DNA from: Roridomyces roridus
Lineage: Eukaryota; Basidiomycota; Agaricomycetes; Agaricales; Mycenaceae
NCBI GenBank assembly: GCA_029378245.1
Contig: JARKIF010000090.1
Location: forward strand, 62,001 to 126,000
Length of the DNA: 64,000 nt
Direction of reading: 5' to 3'
The notes under the pieces are model-generated. The model searched no databases. It had not been told where the DNA came from and was given only the letters and a program-made list of their open reading frames with translations. This document shows positions 47,223 to 59,511 of this stretch, piece after piece. The translations under genes were made by a program, and so were the position numbers. Numbering within the stretch: the first letter of the stretch is position 1; every line of letters begins with the position of its first letter.

Positions 47223-47528
47223 ATGCAGTTCACTCTCCTCACCGCAGCCTTCTTCTTCGTCGCCGCCATGGCCAACCCACTCGAGGTCCGCAACAGCTCG
47301 CCCGCCCCCGCCGCTTGCGCGAACAACGGCGCCCTCTTCTCCGTCGCGCAGTGCTGCACGACCATCGTCCTTGGCGTCGCCGCCCTCGACTGCGTGACTC
47401 CCCCCACCGATACCAACGCCGACAACTTCGTGGCTGCCTGCGAGTCCCAGGGCGGGCGCGAGGCCGGCTGCTGCGTCGTACCTGTTGCCGGCCAGGCCCT
47501 CCTCTGCGAGTCCGCGGCTACTGACTAA
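47223..47528 (+). CDS. class II-type hydrophobin, 101 aa, intronless
   Basis: Small secreted amphipathic protein expected to assemble at air-water or wall surfaces. Signal peptide MQFTLLTAAFFFVAAMA. Eight Cys with spacing C-11-CC-11-C-15-C-9-CC-10-C; the CC-11-C, C-15/16-C, C-8/9-CC and CC-10-C intervals are those of class II hydrophobins (HFBI/HFBII type), and the class II-like core QCCTTIVLGVAALDC and CCVVPVAGQALLC is present. Class I basidiomycete hydrophobins have a much longer, variable third interval. The first interval (11) is slightly longer than the usual 9-10. The gene has no intron, unlike its neighbours, and the third codon positions are strongly C-biased (CTCCTCACC, TTCTTCTTCGTCGCC). 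Class II is known almost only from ascomycetes, so horizontal transfer is a possibility (inference). Confidence 0.88.
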   Translation: MQFTLLTAAFFFVAAMANPLEVRNSSPAPAACANNGALFSVAQCCTTIVLGVAALDCVTPPTDTNADNFVAACESQGGREAGCCVVPVAGQALLCESAATD

Positions 47529-47899
47529 ACGCCTCGCTGGCATGTTCCCCTTACCACTACTCACCGAAACTGAATACTGAGACCTCGATCCAGGTATAAC
47601 CCCACGGAAACCATCGTCGTCAAACCGGTCTTCGTCCTTGCTGCCGCCACTGTTTTGTTACCTTGACTGTTGGAATCGGAACTTTTTGATACATACATAG
47701 CGGAAAAAGAGAGAAAAAAAAGAGGAGTAGGAAGAGAGGTTGTGTAGCCGGCGGCTCCCTGTTTTGTTTCTTGATCCGTCGGAGGACTCTTTTGAATGAA
47801 TACCAGCCGTGTTTCATTGATTTCTTTCTGTCGGACCCCGACATCCCCTCAGTCGGTAAGGTTCCTACTAAGATACAAAAGTGTTGCAACAGACACCTC
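47529..47899. other. hydrophobin 3' flank
   Basis: Contains an A/G-rich stretch (GAGAGAAAAAAAAGAGGAG, 47709-47727). No gene seen. Confidence 0.4.
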
Positions 47900-48730
47900 G
47901 ACGGCCTGTTGCGGATTCGAACCGCCACCCGCGTCCAGATGAGGAAAGGACCGACTGACAGGTTGCTTCAGGTAATTTCGATTACCCTCACTGGAAGTGA
48001 AAACACATCTAGAACGCACCAGCATGGACGCACGCGGCCCACCTCAACGACGACCAGGAGCCTGGAAACTTAGAGTGGAAACTCATGGACTTCTGAGCAT
48101 CGGGGGGAAAAACTTCGCCTTCGACAGCTTTCATGCACCCCGGGACGGAATCGAACCGCCGCCAAGCCGAGGAAGCCATAATCGGGCGCGGGGCAAATGG
48201 GACTGGGGTCGATAAGCCAGTGTGTTGAATCTGCACAATACTTTCGCTGGAAACCGAGCTGGCAATGTCGACGTGCAGTCTCGAAGATGAACAAAATTAA
48301 AGAGTCATTGTTTTGTGGTTCATCTAGCTGAGAGCCTGAGACTCATCGCCGATCGGCACTGCAGCTATAAAAGATTGTGCGGTGAGCAATCGTGGACAGC
48401 TGCGTTTGGTGACCCCATGCGAACTACGACTCATTGAAATGGACAGGCAAAAAGCTAATACACCTCCAGTAATCCACGCGGAATCGAACCCCCGCCACCT
48501 CTTCGTCCGATACGACAATGCGCGCAAGTGGCCCTGGGTTGAGTGATACTTAATGAATTGAGAAATCGTAAACGGCATACACAGTCAATGGGCGTTCGGA
48601 ATGAGGATTGTTGAAAGACATGAAGTGTAAAGTCGGAGTACCTGTCCACATCCAACTGCGGAATCGAACCGCCATCCGCTCTGCATTAGGCACATACCAG
48701 CACTTTACTTCAGCGATTGTGGGTTACCTT
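47900..48730 (-). repeat. tRNA-like repeat array C (4 units)
   Basis: T-arm motifs (minus strand GGCGGTTCGAATCC type) at 47913-47923, 48147-48157, 48480-48490 and 48660-48670. The first unit shows a D-arm ACC-TGTCAGTC-GGT, an anticodon-like loop CTCATCT and a T-stem GGCGG/CCGCA, and shares CAACCTGyCAGT and CTCATCTGGA with array B. Confidence 0.65.
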
Positions 48731-49085
48731 TAGTGTTGGAATATGGTATAAAACCTACCCAGACCCCCCGACAGAGCGACTTGCAGCAGAAGAGAGTCGA
48801 GACCGTCTGGAAACGCGTGCCGCGTGAGGTGGACCAGATTCGAGGAAGGAAGGCATTGAAGGAAATACTTGGCATGTGCATGCAAGGTGTTCACAAGGTG
48901 ACCGGGAGGGCTCCTATGAGCTTGTAAGCGTCTATCAGGCTTTCACGTGGCTCGTACGGGGCAGAAAGTTCTGGGTTCAAGTTTGACTGAATCAGAACAC
49001 AAGTTGAACACATCCGAACAAAGATATACTCTAACATTCCCAGGGAAAAAAAGCGCACATTCAACCTCTCTCCGTCCTGGCCCTT
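48731..49085. other. unassigned
   Basis: A 65-codon plus-strand frame (48733-48927) rich in Lys/Arg has no recognised motif. Otherwise this is the 3' flank of the thaumatin-like gene. Confidence 0.3.
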
Positions 49086-49900
49086 TCAAGGGCAGTACCT
49101 ATCATACAGTTGAATCAACCATTTCTCACAAAAATGCAAGGAAAGACACGTATACTCACACGACGGTATAATCTCCACTCGGCCCGACACGCGTAGCCTG
49201 GTCGACGGGGCCTGTTCCACCACAGGTACCGGAGGTGTCGCCGGGGCGGTAGGCCTCATTGCACGGACAGTTGACGTTCGTGCAAATCACGGAGTTGCCA
49301 TCGGGGGCGATGATCTGTTGCGCCTATTGAAAGTCAATTAATTCAAGACTTGACGCATGGAATATGGTGCGTACGACGGAGAAACCTTGAATATTGCTGA
49401 TGTCGTAGTCGCTGGATTTCAATGTGTGAGCTTAGCACTCACGGGCCTTAGGGAGAGACGTACGTGTTTCCGTTGATGTTGGATGAGTCAAAGTTCCACT
49501 CCGTCATTGAGCAGGCGGCTTCGCCAAAGGCGACTGGTAAAAAGTTTCAGCTTGAATTCGGAAAATATGCAGAGGCGGACGTACTACCGCCGAAACAGTT
49601 GTTCTGACACCCAGAGTTCGGGGGGCGGTCACAGATACGTCCTGCAGTCCAGGTTTAATATACCAAGAAGAGCATGAGCATTGAACGGAACGCACCGTCC
49701 CAACCCTTGGGAACGACGAGGTTGAAGCTGCCGCCAGCCGGGATGTCGGGGATCGGAGCGCCGGTGTAGGGGACTCCTGTGTTCGGGAAGTTGCTAAGTG
49801 TCATCCCGACGCCAAAAGCACAGTTGTTGCGCAGCGTGATGGTGTGCGCGCTGGCACTGGCTATGGCGAGGAGAGAGGCGATAAGGGTGGCGGTGAACAT
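49086..49900 (-). CDS. thaumatin-like secreted protein
   Basis: Signal peptide MFTATLIASLLAIASASA. Mature part begins HTITLRNNCAFGVGMTLSN, then IPAGGSFNLVVPKGWDGRICD, QNNCFGG, EAACSMTEWNFDS, TYDISNIQGFS (the thaumatin YDxSxxxGF strand) and CPCNEAYRPGDTSGTCGG. A tiny last exon gives DYTVVYCP, with stop at 49086. Five or more introns. Thaumatin-like proteins of fungi bind or cut beta-glucans in the cell wall; the REDDD acidic cleft cannot be fully traced here, so enzymatic activity is open. I begin at ATG 49898-49900, just before the hydrophobic core. A TATAAG box lies about 43-48 bases upstream (49943-49948, minus strand). Confidence 0.82.
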
Positions 49901-50748
49901 TCCGTGTCGAAGGGCGGATAGTGTTCGACGTCCCGCAGCCTGCTTATAACCTGTCCCAGTCGGATACATGAGCCGCGGGTTGACATAATAAGATGCGAGC
50001 CCAGATCCGACTACCACGGTTCACCTGCCAGGTCCACTCCCGCTTTTCTGCTTTCGATGACCCATTGTCCCTCGTATGTATGCACCCCTTCCGGAGACAT
50101 AGGAACTTGAAGAAGTTGCGCTTCGAAGAGTCAAGTCAGCACAGCGAGCCGCCCGGAACTCGGAATGTATCTCTACCTGCTGCGTTCGTTGAATTCGAAG
50201 CCCTACCATGAATCTCAACTGAGGGGATAGCTGAAGCTTGTTGCGGCAGACACGGCCCGGTTGAAAACTGTATAAATCGGCATCCTAATCCAAATTTTCC
50301 ACGGGCCGGCCCACGGCGGAGAACTTCCCGCCACGGGAGAAGCAAGGCACAACGACGTCGAGACTCGCCAGGGTTCTCCCTCCCGGCTCACTCTATTAGA
50401 TCCCAACCTTCGGCGTGTTCTTTCGTTTTCAAATTTCATTGCACAACAACCCACGTTCTCTTGTACTGAATAACTGACTGTGTGAATTCAGAGTCTGGAC
50501 CGACGGGTAGGCCAAGACATTTGCAGCAATGCGGTTTACCTGCGGGTGGACGAGAACTCGATGATACAAAGATTGACGGCTTGGGAAGAGAAAGCTGGAA
50601 AGGTCGCAACAGGCAGTTACTTAGGTAACTCGAGCGGCACCCGGAGGCAAGCTGGCGATGCTCATGGACATGGTGGTATGAATCAGAGAGAGGGTGTTAG
50701 CCATCCACGCCAAATCAATTCACGGATCAACTGATGGTCGTCTTGTAT
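49901..50748. other. intergenic
   Basis: Upstream region of the thaumatin-like gene and 3' flank of the FMO; no gene recognised. Confidence 0.4.
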
Positions 50749-52798
50749 CTACAGTTTCATCAATCCCAACTCTATCGCTTTGATTTGTAGCGCCTGAGAT
50801 CGAGTTATGTACGGCGTTTCCAAATGAATTTCGTTGTTCGCACCAATTGCTTTGAATAGAATCTGGACGTCACAAAGTTTCCGCCAGCGAACCAGAGCTA
50901 ATTTGAAATGTCAAGACCAGAATGACTACTAATGGCAGGAGATATACGCACCCCTGGATGTCCGGAGTAATGGTAGCAACCCCGTATCTCACCCTCTTCG
51001 TCAACACCCCACACGGGTTCAGTTTGGTCTATGACCTCATCGCCCAACAATCCACGCATTGTATCGCGGATGCTCTCGTATCCCGTCCTAAAGTGCAATC
51101 AGATAGAGAACCAGTCAGACGCAGAGAAACGAACGAAAATATAATGGCATCAGCTTCGAGCGAGGACCCGTCTGTGAAGTTGACCGCTTGCTCTTCGACG
51201 CTGGCCACCTCCACGCCGTGCTTGATCCTTACCTGCCCAGATTCGATAAATGCCGCACAGCCGACCTCGAGCCCTTCAGAAAATCAATTGGTAGAACTGA
51301 TGGAAAGAGTCGGGAAGCTCACAATACCCTCCGTATCTCTCAAAGAACATTGGAAACTGCCCCGACCCATCCTCCCCCATGTTGAGCTGCAACCCAGCTC
51401 GGCTGAGAACATCATGCAACTCCTTCTCGTGCTCTCGCAACTCGTCCTTCCTCTCACTCAACACCCTCTTGATCAACTTGAACGGCGTCGCCATATACTT
51501 GAAATCCGCTGTTGAAATGGGCACGCCCGGCGGCCAGATCCGATCAACCACAGCACGAATACTGCTTCGGCTGACGACGCACGACGAGCTGCGCTGTACC
51601 ATCGTGACCTCTCGGGCACCCTGCACGACGAGGTCCTGGCAGATATCAGCGGCAGAGTTGGCCGCGCCGACGACGACAACACGATGGCCGGCGAACGGCT
51701 TCCCGCCGCGGTATTCCCACGAGTGGAGGATCGGCCCGTGGAAGGAAGATTTGCGTGTGAAGTGCGGGATTCGCGGGGTGCCGATAATACCGGCGGCGAG
51801 CACGATGTGGATCGGGTGCAGAGTGATTGATATGCCGTCTCGGATCACGGTGATGGTCCACCGGCATGAGCTCGGATCGTACGTCGGGGTCGGAATGGCT
51901 TGTGTGTTGGTCCAGATACACAGATCTTGGGAAATTGCATATTGCTCGAGCCAATTTGCGAGTTTGTCGCGAGATGTGAATGTCGGCCAATTTTCGGGAT
52001 ATGGATGGTACAGCACTGAGGTTGATATTCAGAACGGGATAAGTAGAGAGTTCTCAAGTCACGCAACTGGAGGTGTGGCTTTTCGGACTGTGTAACGTGA
52101 GTGTAGGGTAGCGCTGTCGCCAGGAATCGCCAACTCTCGGATTCTTCTCGATCAGTAGAGTTGGAATCTGCATCTGCCGAAATCGAGCCGCGATATTGAG
52201 CCCAGTCTGCCCCGCGCCGACTGCGAAAAAAAATAATCAAACCTAAACCAGACGTGGGGTCGTACTCACTGATGAGGACATGAGGATCCTTCTCCACCTT
52301 CGCACGGCGCTCAGAATCGACATCTTCCCAAGCAATCGTATGCCCTGCATACGTCCCCTCCTCCTCTCCCATTTCCTCATGCCCACATATATCCCAGAGA
52401 ATCATGAACACATTCACAGCCTTCCAACTTCCGCGTGGGCTCTCTGCAGGGACCAAAGAGAAATAACCTCTCCCTACACCAACCGACGTCCTAAACACAA
52501 ATCCCGCAGACACGGCCTCGGGGAACGAGGTAGCTGACGTGTGGCCGACGCGCGGCTCGAACCCGGGGCAGTCCAGGTCCAACGTGAAGCCAGAGAGGTC
52601 GACACCGCGGTCAAATGCATCGGCGAGGTACGCTGAAATGCGGTCCGTGCCTGAAAGTGTGCGGTTTCGCCAGGTGAAGACGAGGACGTCGCGGAGGAAG
52701 CCCGTGGGTTGGATACACTCGGCGGTGGCACGCGCGTCTCGCGATGAGAGGGAAGTGCTGAATTTCGAGAGCCACGATACGGCTATTTCGTGGTGCAT
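50749..52798 (-). CDS. flavin-containing monooxygenase (FMO / Baeyer-Villiger-like)
   Basis: MHHEIAVSWLSKFSTSLSSRDA starts an N-terminal region of about 180 residues resembling the SnoaL/NTF2-like module common in fungal FMO-type proteins. Then the FAD site VGAGQTGLNIAARF, EKNPRVGDSWRQRYPTLTLH, SRDKLANWLEQYA, the NADPH-linked fingerprint FHGPILHSWEYRG, GHRVVVVGAANSAADICQDL, FERYGG, DGSSLEADAIIFSFGYE, LWFAGGNFVTSRFYSKQL and the final ALQIKAIELGLMKL. It would oxygenate a small nucleophile or carbonyl substrate using NADPH and O2. All cofactor motifs are intact. It lies 182 bases downstream of a P450 on the same strand, which suggests a shared pathway. Confidence 0.88.
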
Positions 52799-52980
52799 CG
52801 TCTGTAGCGATGTGGGTGGTGTGGATGAAGCTCCAAAGTGGTTGCCGCGGCATCCAATCTCCTGAAGCAGAAATAGTCGCTCGCACGTCCTGTATTGAGT
52901 GTGTATTGATTCCACGACTCACTTCACAAAGGAAATGAGCATTACATGTGTGTACGGAAATATCTGATGTAACATGTGGC

Positions 52981-55201
52981 TTATGATGACTGCCGAGGAC
53001 TCAGCCATTCCACGACAATCGGAAGAAGGGGACGAGTGCGAACGCTGGGCGACGCAGGCGCTCCCACACTCCACCTAATTTCATCGCTCGGCGCGGAAAA
53101 GCGGAACGAGCGCAGTAGCACGGACAACACGACTTCTACAGGAATAAATCAGACATTCGTCAAAGATAGACAGAAAAAGCCACACGCACTAAGTTCGAGT
53201 TGCACAAATTTGAACCCGCTATGGGATACCACGCGATAATGAGCACCAGGAACGGGGTACTCGGCCATCGAGGACCCACTCACATGCAGCTCCTTCTCCC
53301 ACCGACGAACGTCATCGTGTTGCTATAGACGCCGGACATGCGCACGCCGACTTCCGCGCGCCCGTTCTCCCAACGCTCGGGTTTGAACTCTCGCGCGTCA
53401 GCACCCCACACGGAGGGGTTGTGGTTGGCCGCTGAGATGGCGATGTACACGCCTGTACCTTTTTGAAGAGGTATACAACCCATCATTTTGCTGTCCAGTC
53501 CTTGGATCGGTCGTGACAAGGGGAGAATGCAGTCTTGGGTCACTCTGCAATATATGAGTAACGAAGATAGACAGGCTGAGGAGAGCCGTACATTCTGCTC
53601 ATCAACGGTATGGGTGGGTATCTGACGTCGAACAAATGAGTGGGGAATTACGACGTGGCAAGGGCACGCACAGCCTGAGCGTCTCGCGGATGAAACCATC
53701 CAGGTAGGGCAGTCCCACCAACTGATCGAAATCCATCTGTTCCGGCATACAAGCCAGCTCAGCCCGCAATCTTTCTTGTATGTCGGGGTACAGTGCCAAG
53801 AGATGGACGACTCGGTTTAATGAAGACGAGGTCGTATCCGTCGCAGTCTGAATTATCATCCTGTCGGCAGTCAGTTAATGTCTTTGAAAGTGGGAGAGGA
53901 CTCACGAAGTTCGTGTAACGACATCCGCATCCGTCCATCGCGTTCCCTCGTCGTCCATTTTTACTGCTCTCGCTCTCAACGCTGCCCGATGGAGTAAAGA
54001 AAGCACTCACACAAAAGCCTCGTCACATCCATCTTGCCGCTATCCTTTTCCATCGCCCGGATCTGCTGACATACTAGCGTCTTCGCCCTCGCTTCCATAG
54101 TGGACACTGCATCACGGAGGGCGGATAGGGAGCGTAATGGAACAAGGCCAAGGAGAAACCACTGTAACGAAGCGGAGCCAAGCTTCGATATCAGAGGGGC
54201 GAGAGGAGTGAACACGGCCAACTCTCGTATCAACAGGCTGGATGGATTCAATCAGCCATTGAGCGCGGGTAGTGAGAAGGACAGACGTGAGGTTCTTGAG
54301 CGATTCAGTGTATGGGTCGACTGGTTCTTCGCTAGAAGCCAGCGTATCGAAGGAATGTCCGATACCGGCGCGACCAATGAATTCGAGCGAGGTGCGGCTC
54401 AGCAGAGCGTTCATATCCAGCTGGCTAGTATCAATACCGCGTAAAAATGGGGACAGATATCTCACCTCTTTCGCGCTATCCTTAACTTGTGGCCGCATGA
54501 GACCATCTCTGAGCTGCGTAGCTGTCAGCCCAAGTCCGATTACATGCGTGATTGACGGACGTACCCTGTGTGCCACTTCATACAGCACTGGCACCATTCC
54601 CCGTAGGTTTCGAGTCGAGAAGGCCTGTACCAGTACCTTGCGATGTCGTCGGTGCTCTTCGCCTGTCGTCGATAGAATTCCTTTGCCGAATAGCAATCCG
54701 GACAGGCTTGACGCCGAGTCAATTGGCGCGCAAGACACACGGAAATACAAGTACACTTACCTCAGGAAAACGGGAGATTCCTCGTACAAGTCTTGATCTT
54801 TCATGACGATGCTGTGGAGAGCCACAGGGTCGTATACGTAAAGCTGAGTTGCCTGTAAACCGCTATGAGCGCGCTGACTTGACGCGGGACGGTGTGAATG
54901 AGCGGACCCCGAACAGACCATGTATCCGTACGACGGGGTCGTAGTCTCGTTCCAAGGATTGGTGGAGCTCGAAACCGTCTGGCCCATGCAGCTGCGCTAC
55001 ATTACCTGTTGGACTAGTCAGCGATGCACCCATCCTCTCAAGCAGAAATAGCACACCGGCGAGGAACGAGTCTGAGGGAGGCCCGGGGATGTTGTCTAGG
55101 GGGTTGCGAACGAAGAATCCGCGAAGAGTCCTCCAGAGGACATAGGAGAGGGAAAGGATGAGGGCGTGCTCGACAGACGATAGTGGCATCCGAGAAGGCA
55201 T
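52981..55201 (-). CDS. cytochrome P450
   Basis: N-terminal membrane anchor (EHALILSLSYVLWRTLRGFF) and Pro-rich hinge NPLDNIPGPPSDSF. Motifs in order: LLFGKGILSTTGEEHRRHRKVLVQAFSTRNLRGM (helix C with HRRHRK), I-helix MIIQTATDTTSSSLNRVVHLLA, K-helix FIRETLRL (ExxR), FKPERW (PERW) and the heme loop FVGGRRSCIGFKFVQLELKVVLSVLL; ends at 52981. The I-helix has TATDTT in place of the usual AGxDTT. About a dozen short introns; the heme-binding Cys lies at an exon end and joins cleanly to the next exon. ER-bound monooxygenase, about 530 aa, family not assignable by eye. Confidence 0.88.
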
Positions 55202-56707
55202 GGGTAGTCCGCTGTATCTCCTTGTTATGTGAGACTAGGTCGGCCGAAGATGGCAACCACCACTCCCACATCAACGACCGGCTGTCGTGTGCCGTCTGAA
55301 ATTTTAGGCTCTGGTGTGAAAAATTAGCGGAGAATGGGCCGGTTCATGGATTCCATTACCCAGAATATAGCTGCGCGCAGATAAGGCGAGTATTATTGAA
55401 AGGCCTCGAGGGACGTTGCTGATGTGAGCCAGGATCTGCGCGTTCGAGAATTCTGTTGACAGCGGAATAGAAGAACCTCGCTGCCAAGGAGATGGAATGA
55501 GGGAGCACCGGATGAGAATTGAAAATTTGCGAGACGACCAGCGTGCGTGTGTGCCTATGGGACCCTAACACCGAATTAGACTGTCTGGCCATCTTTGGGT
55601 CGTCTATAAGTTCCGACTCCATTCCGACTGGCTTCCAGGGCAACTAAAGAGACTCGGAATGAGTGGGAGAGTGGTAATGTGGCGTTGAGTTGTCGAGAAG
55701 GTGATGTGTCTGAGAGAAGGTAGATGACACTGGCCGGAGATGGAGGTGAAGAGTAAGTAGAGGAGTCAGCGTGTGATTTTTGCCATCACATCATGACGAC
55801 GACAGGGAAACGTGATCCCCATCGCACTTGCTTCGTACCACCATCATGACTCCGACCACTGCTGACTTCCTGAAGATCTGCTTCTCGACTGTGTTACCTT
55901 TCGCCGCGCACCTTCGACTCGGTCTGTTGGCTGCCCACGAGTCAACGGCGCTAAAGTCCGAGAGATGCAGCGAGACTCAGAGACCCTCTCTCTCTCGAGC
56001 TCCGACATACGTGATTGGATACCAACGTGCCCCGACTCCGCGACTCGTCGTGCCGCCGCATGCCACTCGTCTGATGCAGAATTCGTGGTCGGAGGCTCTC
56101 TGCCCGCTGCACTTCGTTTCCTTGATCACGCATTGTCGTTCCAACATCCTTCCCATCCCTGGTACCGACCTCGTTGTCTTCAGATCTCCGGGGCTACATC
56201 TACTGTCGGGATGCTCTTCCTGGGAAAGGTGTTTCTTCACATTCACTTACCAGCGTACATGAGCATAAAGGGAACGGGCCTTCTTGCAGGTCGCTTCCAG
56301 CTGAATGAAAAACGATAGACACAATCTGATCTCGCGTTCACATTCGGGCCGAGGAGCTCGGGCAGGAAATGGGTGTCCTGGAGTCTTCATTGTGGAGCTG
56401 GATGTTACCGGCAACGCCTGGCAAGTCTTGGAGCAGCCTTGGGCCGCACTGGGTCCGGCGCATATCAACAAAAATTTGTTTGTGTCTAACATTTTTCATT
56501 CAGCTGTCTGAAAGGCTGTCGTTCTCACGACAGACACTAACGGGCGAACCAAACGTGCAGTGACGCACACATTGACAGGACCACGGTGTATTCCTACGGC
56601 GAGACAAACCAGGCTACGAGCAACTGCAGGAATACAAGGGGGAGGTGTCGGGGTGCGTGCGTAACTAAAGTAAAGTAGATGCTGTCCATATATACGTATG
56701 TGGGCTT
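55202..56707. other. no recognised gene
   Basis: An open plus-strand stretch at 55846-56262 (MTPTTADFLKICFSTVLPFAAHLRLG) has a hydrophobic start but no recognised family. The rest shows nothing. Confidence 0.35.
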
Positions 56708-57775
56708 GTTGCAAAAGTCCGATTTCGATTGTAACTGATTTTAACCAATTTCCGGGATTACATCCTGTTTGAAACCAGATTATAACTTAGTTGTAGCCAG
56801 ATTTCAACAAGTTTACAGCTGGATACAAGGAGAGAGGAAGGTTTCAACCGATTGTATCGGCACCCGCAGCCCAAGACTGCCAAAACACAAGTTGTATCGG
56901 TACACACAGCCTCAGACAAACCTGATCCACACAATTCGATAGCAATTACTCGCCTCGTTCGGTTCCAAGGGCGGTGATTAGATTTGCACCGCGAACGAGG
57001 TAGCCGGCAGCATGAAGATTCCTCATTATGCGGCAATTGACGCCCACTGGCGCCGTGAGGGATATCCAATAGGATGTGGAATCCGAGCGCTATCTGGAGC
57101 ACTTTGAGAGGTGCACCCCGCAGTCGCGAGACTTGGATGAAGAGGGACAAGAAGCGGTTCAAGTCCGAAGAGATGTATCCGGAATGGAGGATGGCGATGG
57201 CGGAGAAAACGGCGGTGCAGGCGATTAAGCGATACTCAATGAATCGAAATGGGGCCATTGTCGAGCAATGTGGTGGGCAAAAAGAATCATATTGGTAGAA
57301 ATTTCTACTGGGATCTGGAACGACTCGGTAGGGAGATGTCCTCGTCTGACGGGGGGCTCCAGAGGGGTGAGTGCCGTTCTCATAGGCTTGCCCATGCGTC
57401 ATCGATGAGGGCAGAGGAAACAGGGTCGACGTGCAGTGAGGGAGCGATTGTGCTAGTGCGGGGTGGCTTGGGGGCGAGGGAGTTGTTGAGGGCAGTGACA
57501 TTCTGGAGCGAGGGTTAGACAATATACAGCAACAGATCACGCACTGCTACTCTGGGTCCTCTTTCCCTTCAATCCCTCCAGTTACCCCTCGACGGCCTTG
57601 ACGCGATTTTCAAGTTTGACCAGGCGCTCATTCATGCAGAATGTGGTGGAAGGGTTTGCGGCGATGAGTCGCCGGCGGGTTATCGGGAGTGCGGGCCCCT
57701 GGCCCTTAGTCTCATTCAGACTCTGAAGTGAAGACGTGGGTCATGGACAATGAAGAGAATGCATGACTGTGCCGA

Positions 57776-57813
57776 AGGGCGTCGAGGGTGGTCGAGGGCG
57801 TCGAGGGTGGTAG
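57776..57813. repeat. short tandem repeat
   Basis: About two copies of a 19-base unit (GGGCGTCGAGGGTGGTCGA). Confidence 0.6.
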
Positions 57814-58324
57814 GCATCAGGTCCTTGTGGCCGTAAAAGGAAAGCTCCACCCGCTGACGTATATCAGAGCCGCAGCAGTTACCCCGTGACTCGACCTCTC
57901 TTGACCTTCGACCACCAGCATCTCCCGCCCCACCTGCCATTCGGTACGCCCACACCCTCCTTCTTTAGAACCTTGACTCACCGTGTCTATGGAAGCTTGC
58001 TCACTGCTCCCTTCGTCTCTGTCGGTAGGTCCGCAGCCGCGCAGCATCCTTGGCCCTTCTGACTCGCATTGCAGGTGTCATCTCTCTATCTCAATGTGTG
58101 GCCAGGTACGCCGTCTACCTTCCTCCTTTGCCTTTACTTACTTCGTTTCCCAGAGTATGAGCCATCTCGATACTGAGCTGCTGTATTCCTGTATTGTTGA
58201 ATATACTTTTGTGGTTCTCTGGAAGTAAGGGAGGCGGGGAGCGGCACTATTGTTTTGGGGCTCCCTGGGATGCTCCATTGTAACTAGTTAAGAACCTCGA
58301 AATTGGTTGCAATGTCGAAAGTGG

Positions 58325-59400
58325 TTACAGCAGTTCCTGTAAATAATGTCAATCACCATTTTTTTTTTCGCGTGTTACCAAAAAAGGCAATTTAGCCTTC
58401 TTGCTTGTCGTCTCGAGTCTTCTCTGTCTCCCACCACTCAAATCGGCGCACAGGAGCCTCTGTGAGGCCTTCGGGTGTCTTAGAAGCATGTCGCCGCCGT
58501 TCTACCGCTGAGACGGGTGCCACGGGCCTCAATTACACCGTAATCGTACCTCGCTTTCGCACCGGTATCCTGGCCCCACACCCACCATCGGCCTCATCCA
58601 AGACTATGTGAAGACCCAGAGAAGCCGTAGGACAACGGGAGATGGAAATTATCCAGGGATCGTGTCGAATCGAGCATTGACCGTCAGGTGTGTATCCTAC
58701 GCGCCTGGTCCTCGGCCGCAGCTCAATGTCCTATCGGCCATTCCCATTCTGCACAAGCCTGTGCCGCTCTCAACCACGGACTACTCCATACTATGATACT
58801 ATGCATACTCAAGGCTCGGCGGGCTTCGATGAATCAGACGACATCGGACAGCAGGCTGGCGCGCAGTCTTGCGTGCGCACGGACCTGGGATTCTCAGCAT
58901 CCCTGACGCCCTGCCTCCTGCCGCCGGGCGCGTTACCATCCTGCAACCCGCGGGCCACGCTGCGAGAGGCGAGCGCAAGGCGGGGTGTGCTTGGCCTGCA
59001 CCTCACCTTCCAACTCCTTCGTCCCTCACTGCCTCACTTCGACCCATGTGACGATGTCTTTTGTGCAGTGGCCGGTGGCGTCGTCCTTTCAGGGTTCCTG
59101 CTCAGCGCTTGTGAGAGCCCAACGCTGCAGGGATTGCGGGAGTGGACTTGCAGGGGAGTAGTCGGGGACGCGAGGGCGGCCGATCTTTGCACGATAATTC
59201 CACTGTAGATGACTCTTTCATACGCATTGAATCTACTCTATATAACTCATATTCACTTGAAATGACCTCCTTTTGAGTACCGCGAGCCTTGCGAGGGCAG
59301 GAGACACGAGACAAAGGGGAGTTACACAAAATTTCCATTTTGGGAAGACGCGAAAAAAAAAAAAAATGGTGATTGACATTATTTACAGGAACTGCTGTAA
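58325..59400. mobile_element. nested foldback element with about 50-bp inverted repeats
   Basis: Left arm 58325-58372 (TTACAGCAGTTCCTGTAAAT...TTTTTTTTCGCG) and right arm 59349-59400 are reverse complements apart from the length of the A/T run. The 980-base interior has no transposase. Lies inside the larger element and could instead be its duplicated end. Confidence 0.7.
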
Positions 59401-59511
59401 AATCAGTTGAAACCGCGATTGTAAGTGTTATAACCGGTGGAAAAAATTGCGAGATTTTAACTGGTTGTAACTAGTTGTAACTCGTTAAAACTGACTTTGG
59501 ATTTTTGCGAC

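Larger units (their letters stand above)
56708..59511. mobile_element. probable non-autonomous DNA element with subterminal GTTGTAAC-type repeats
   Basis: Left end TGTTGCAAAAGTCC and right end GGATTTTTGCGACA are imperfect inverted copies. Both subterminal regions are filled with related short words (TTGTAACTGATTTTAACC; TTTTAACTGGTTGTAACTAG; GTTATAACC), a layout of large DNA transposons. No transposase motif inside. Target duplication not identified, so the borders are approximate. Confidence 0.5.

Noticed and set aside
47112..47564. 150-codon frame antisense to the hydrophobin
   Set aside because: A product of the strong C bias at third positions of the real gene; no motif.
47900..48000. Functional tRNA-Met(CAT) in array C
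   Set aside because: CAT-like loop and good T-arm, but the acceptor pairs over only 4-5 bases and position 37 is C; too degenerate to call.
56758..57540. 260-codon minus-strand open frame
   Set aside because: Longest frame of its area, but rich in Ser, Pro and Arg, no domain, and lies inside the end of a non-autonomous element.
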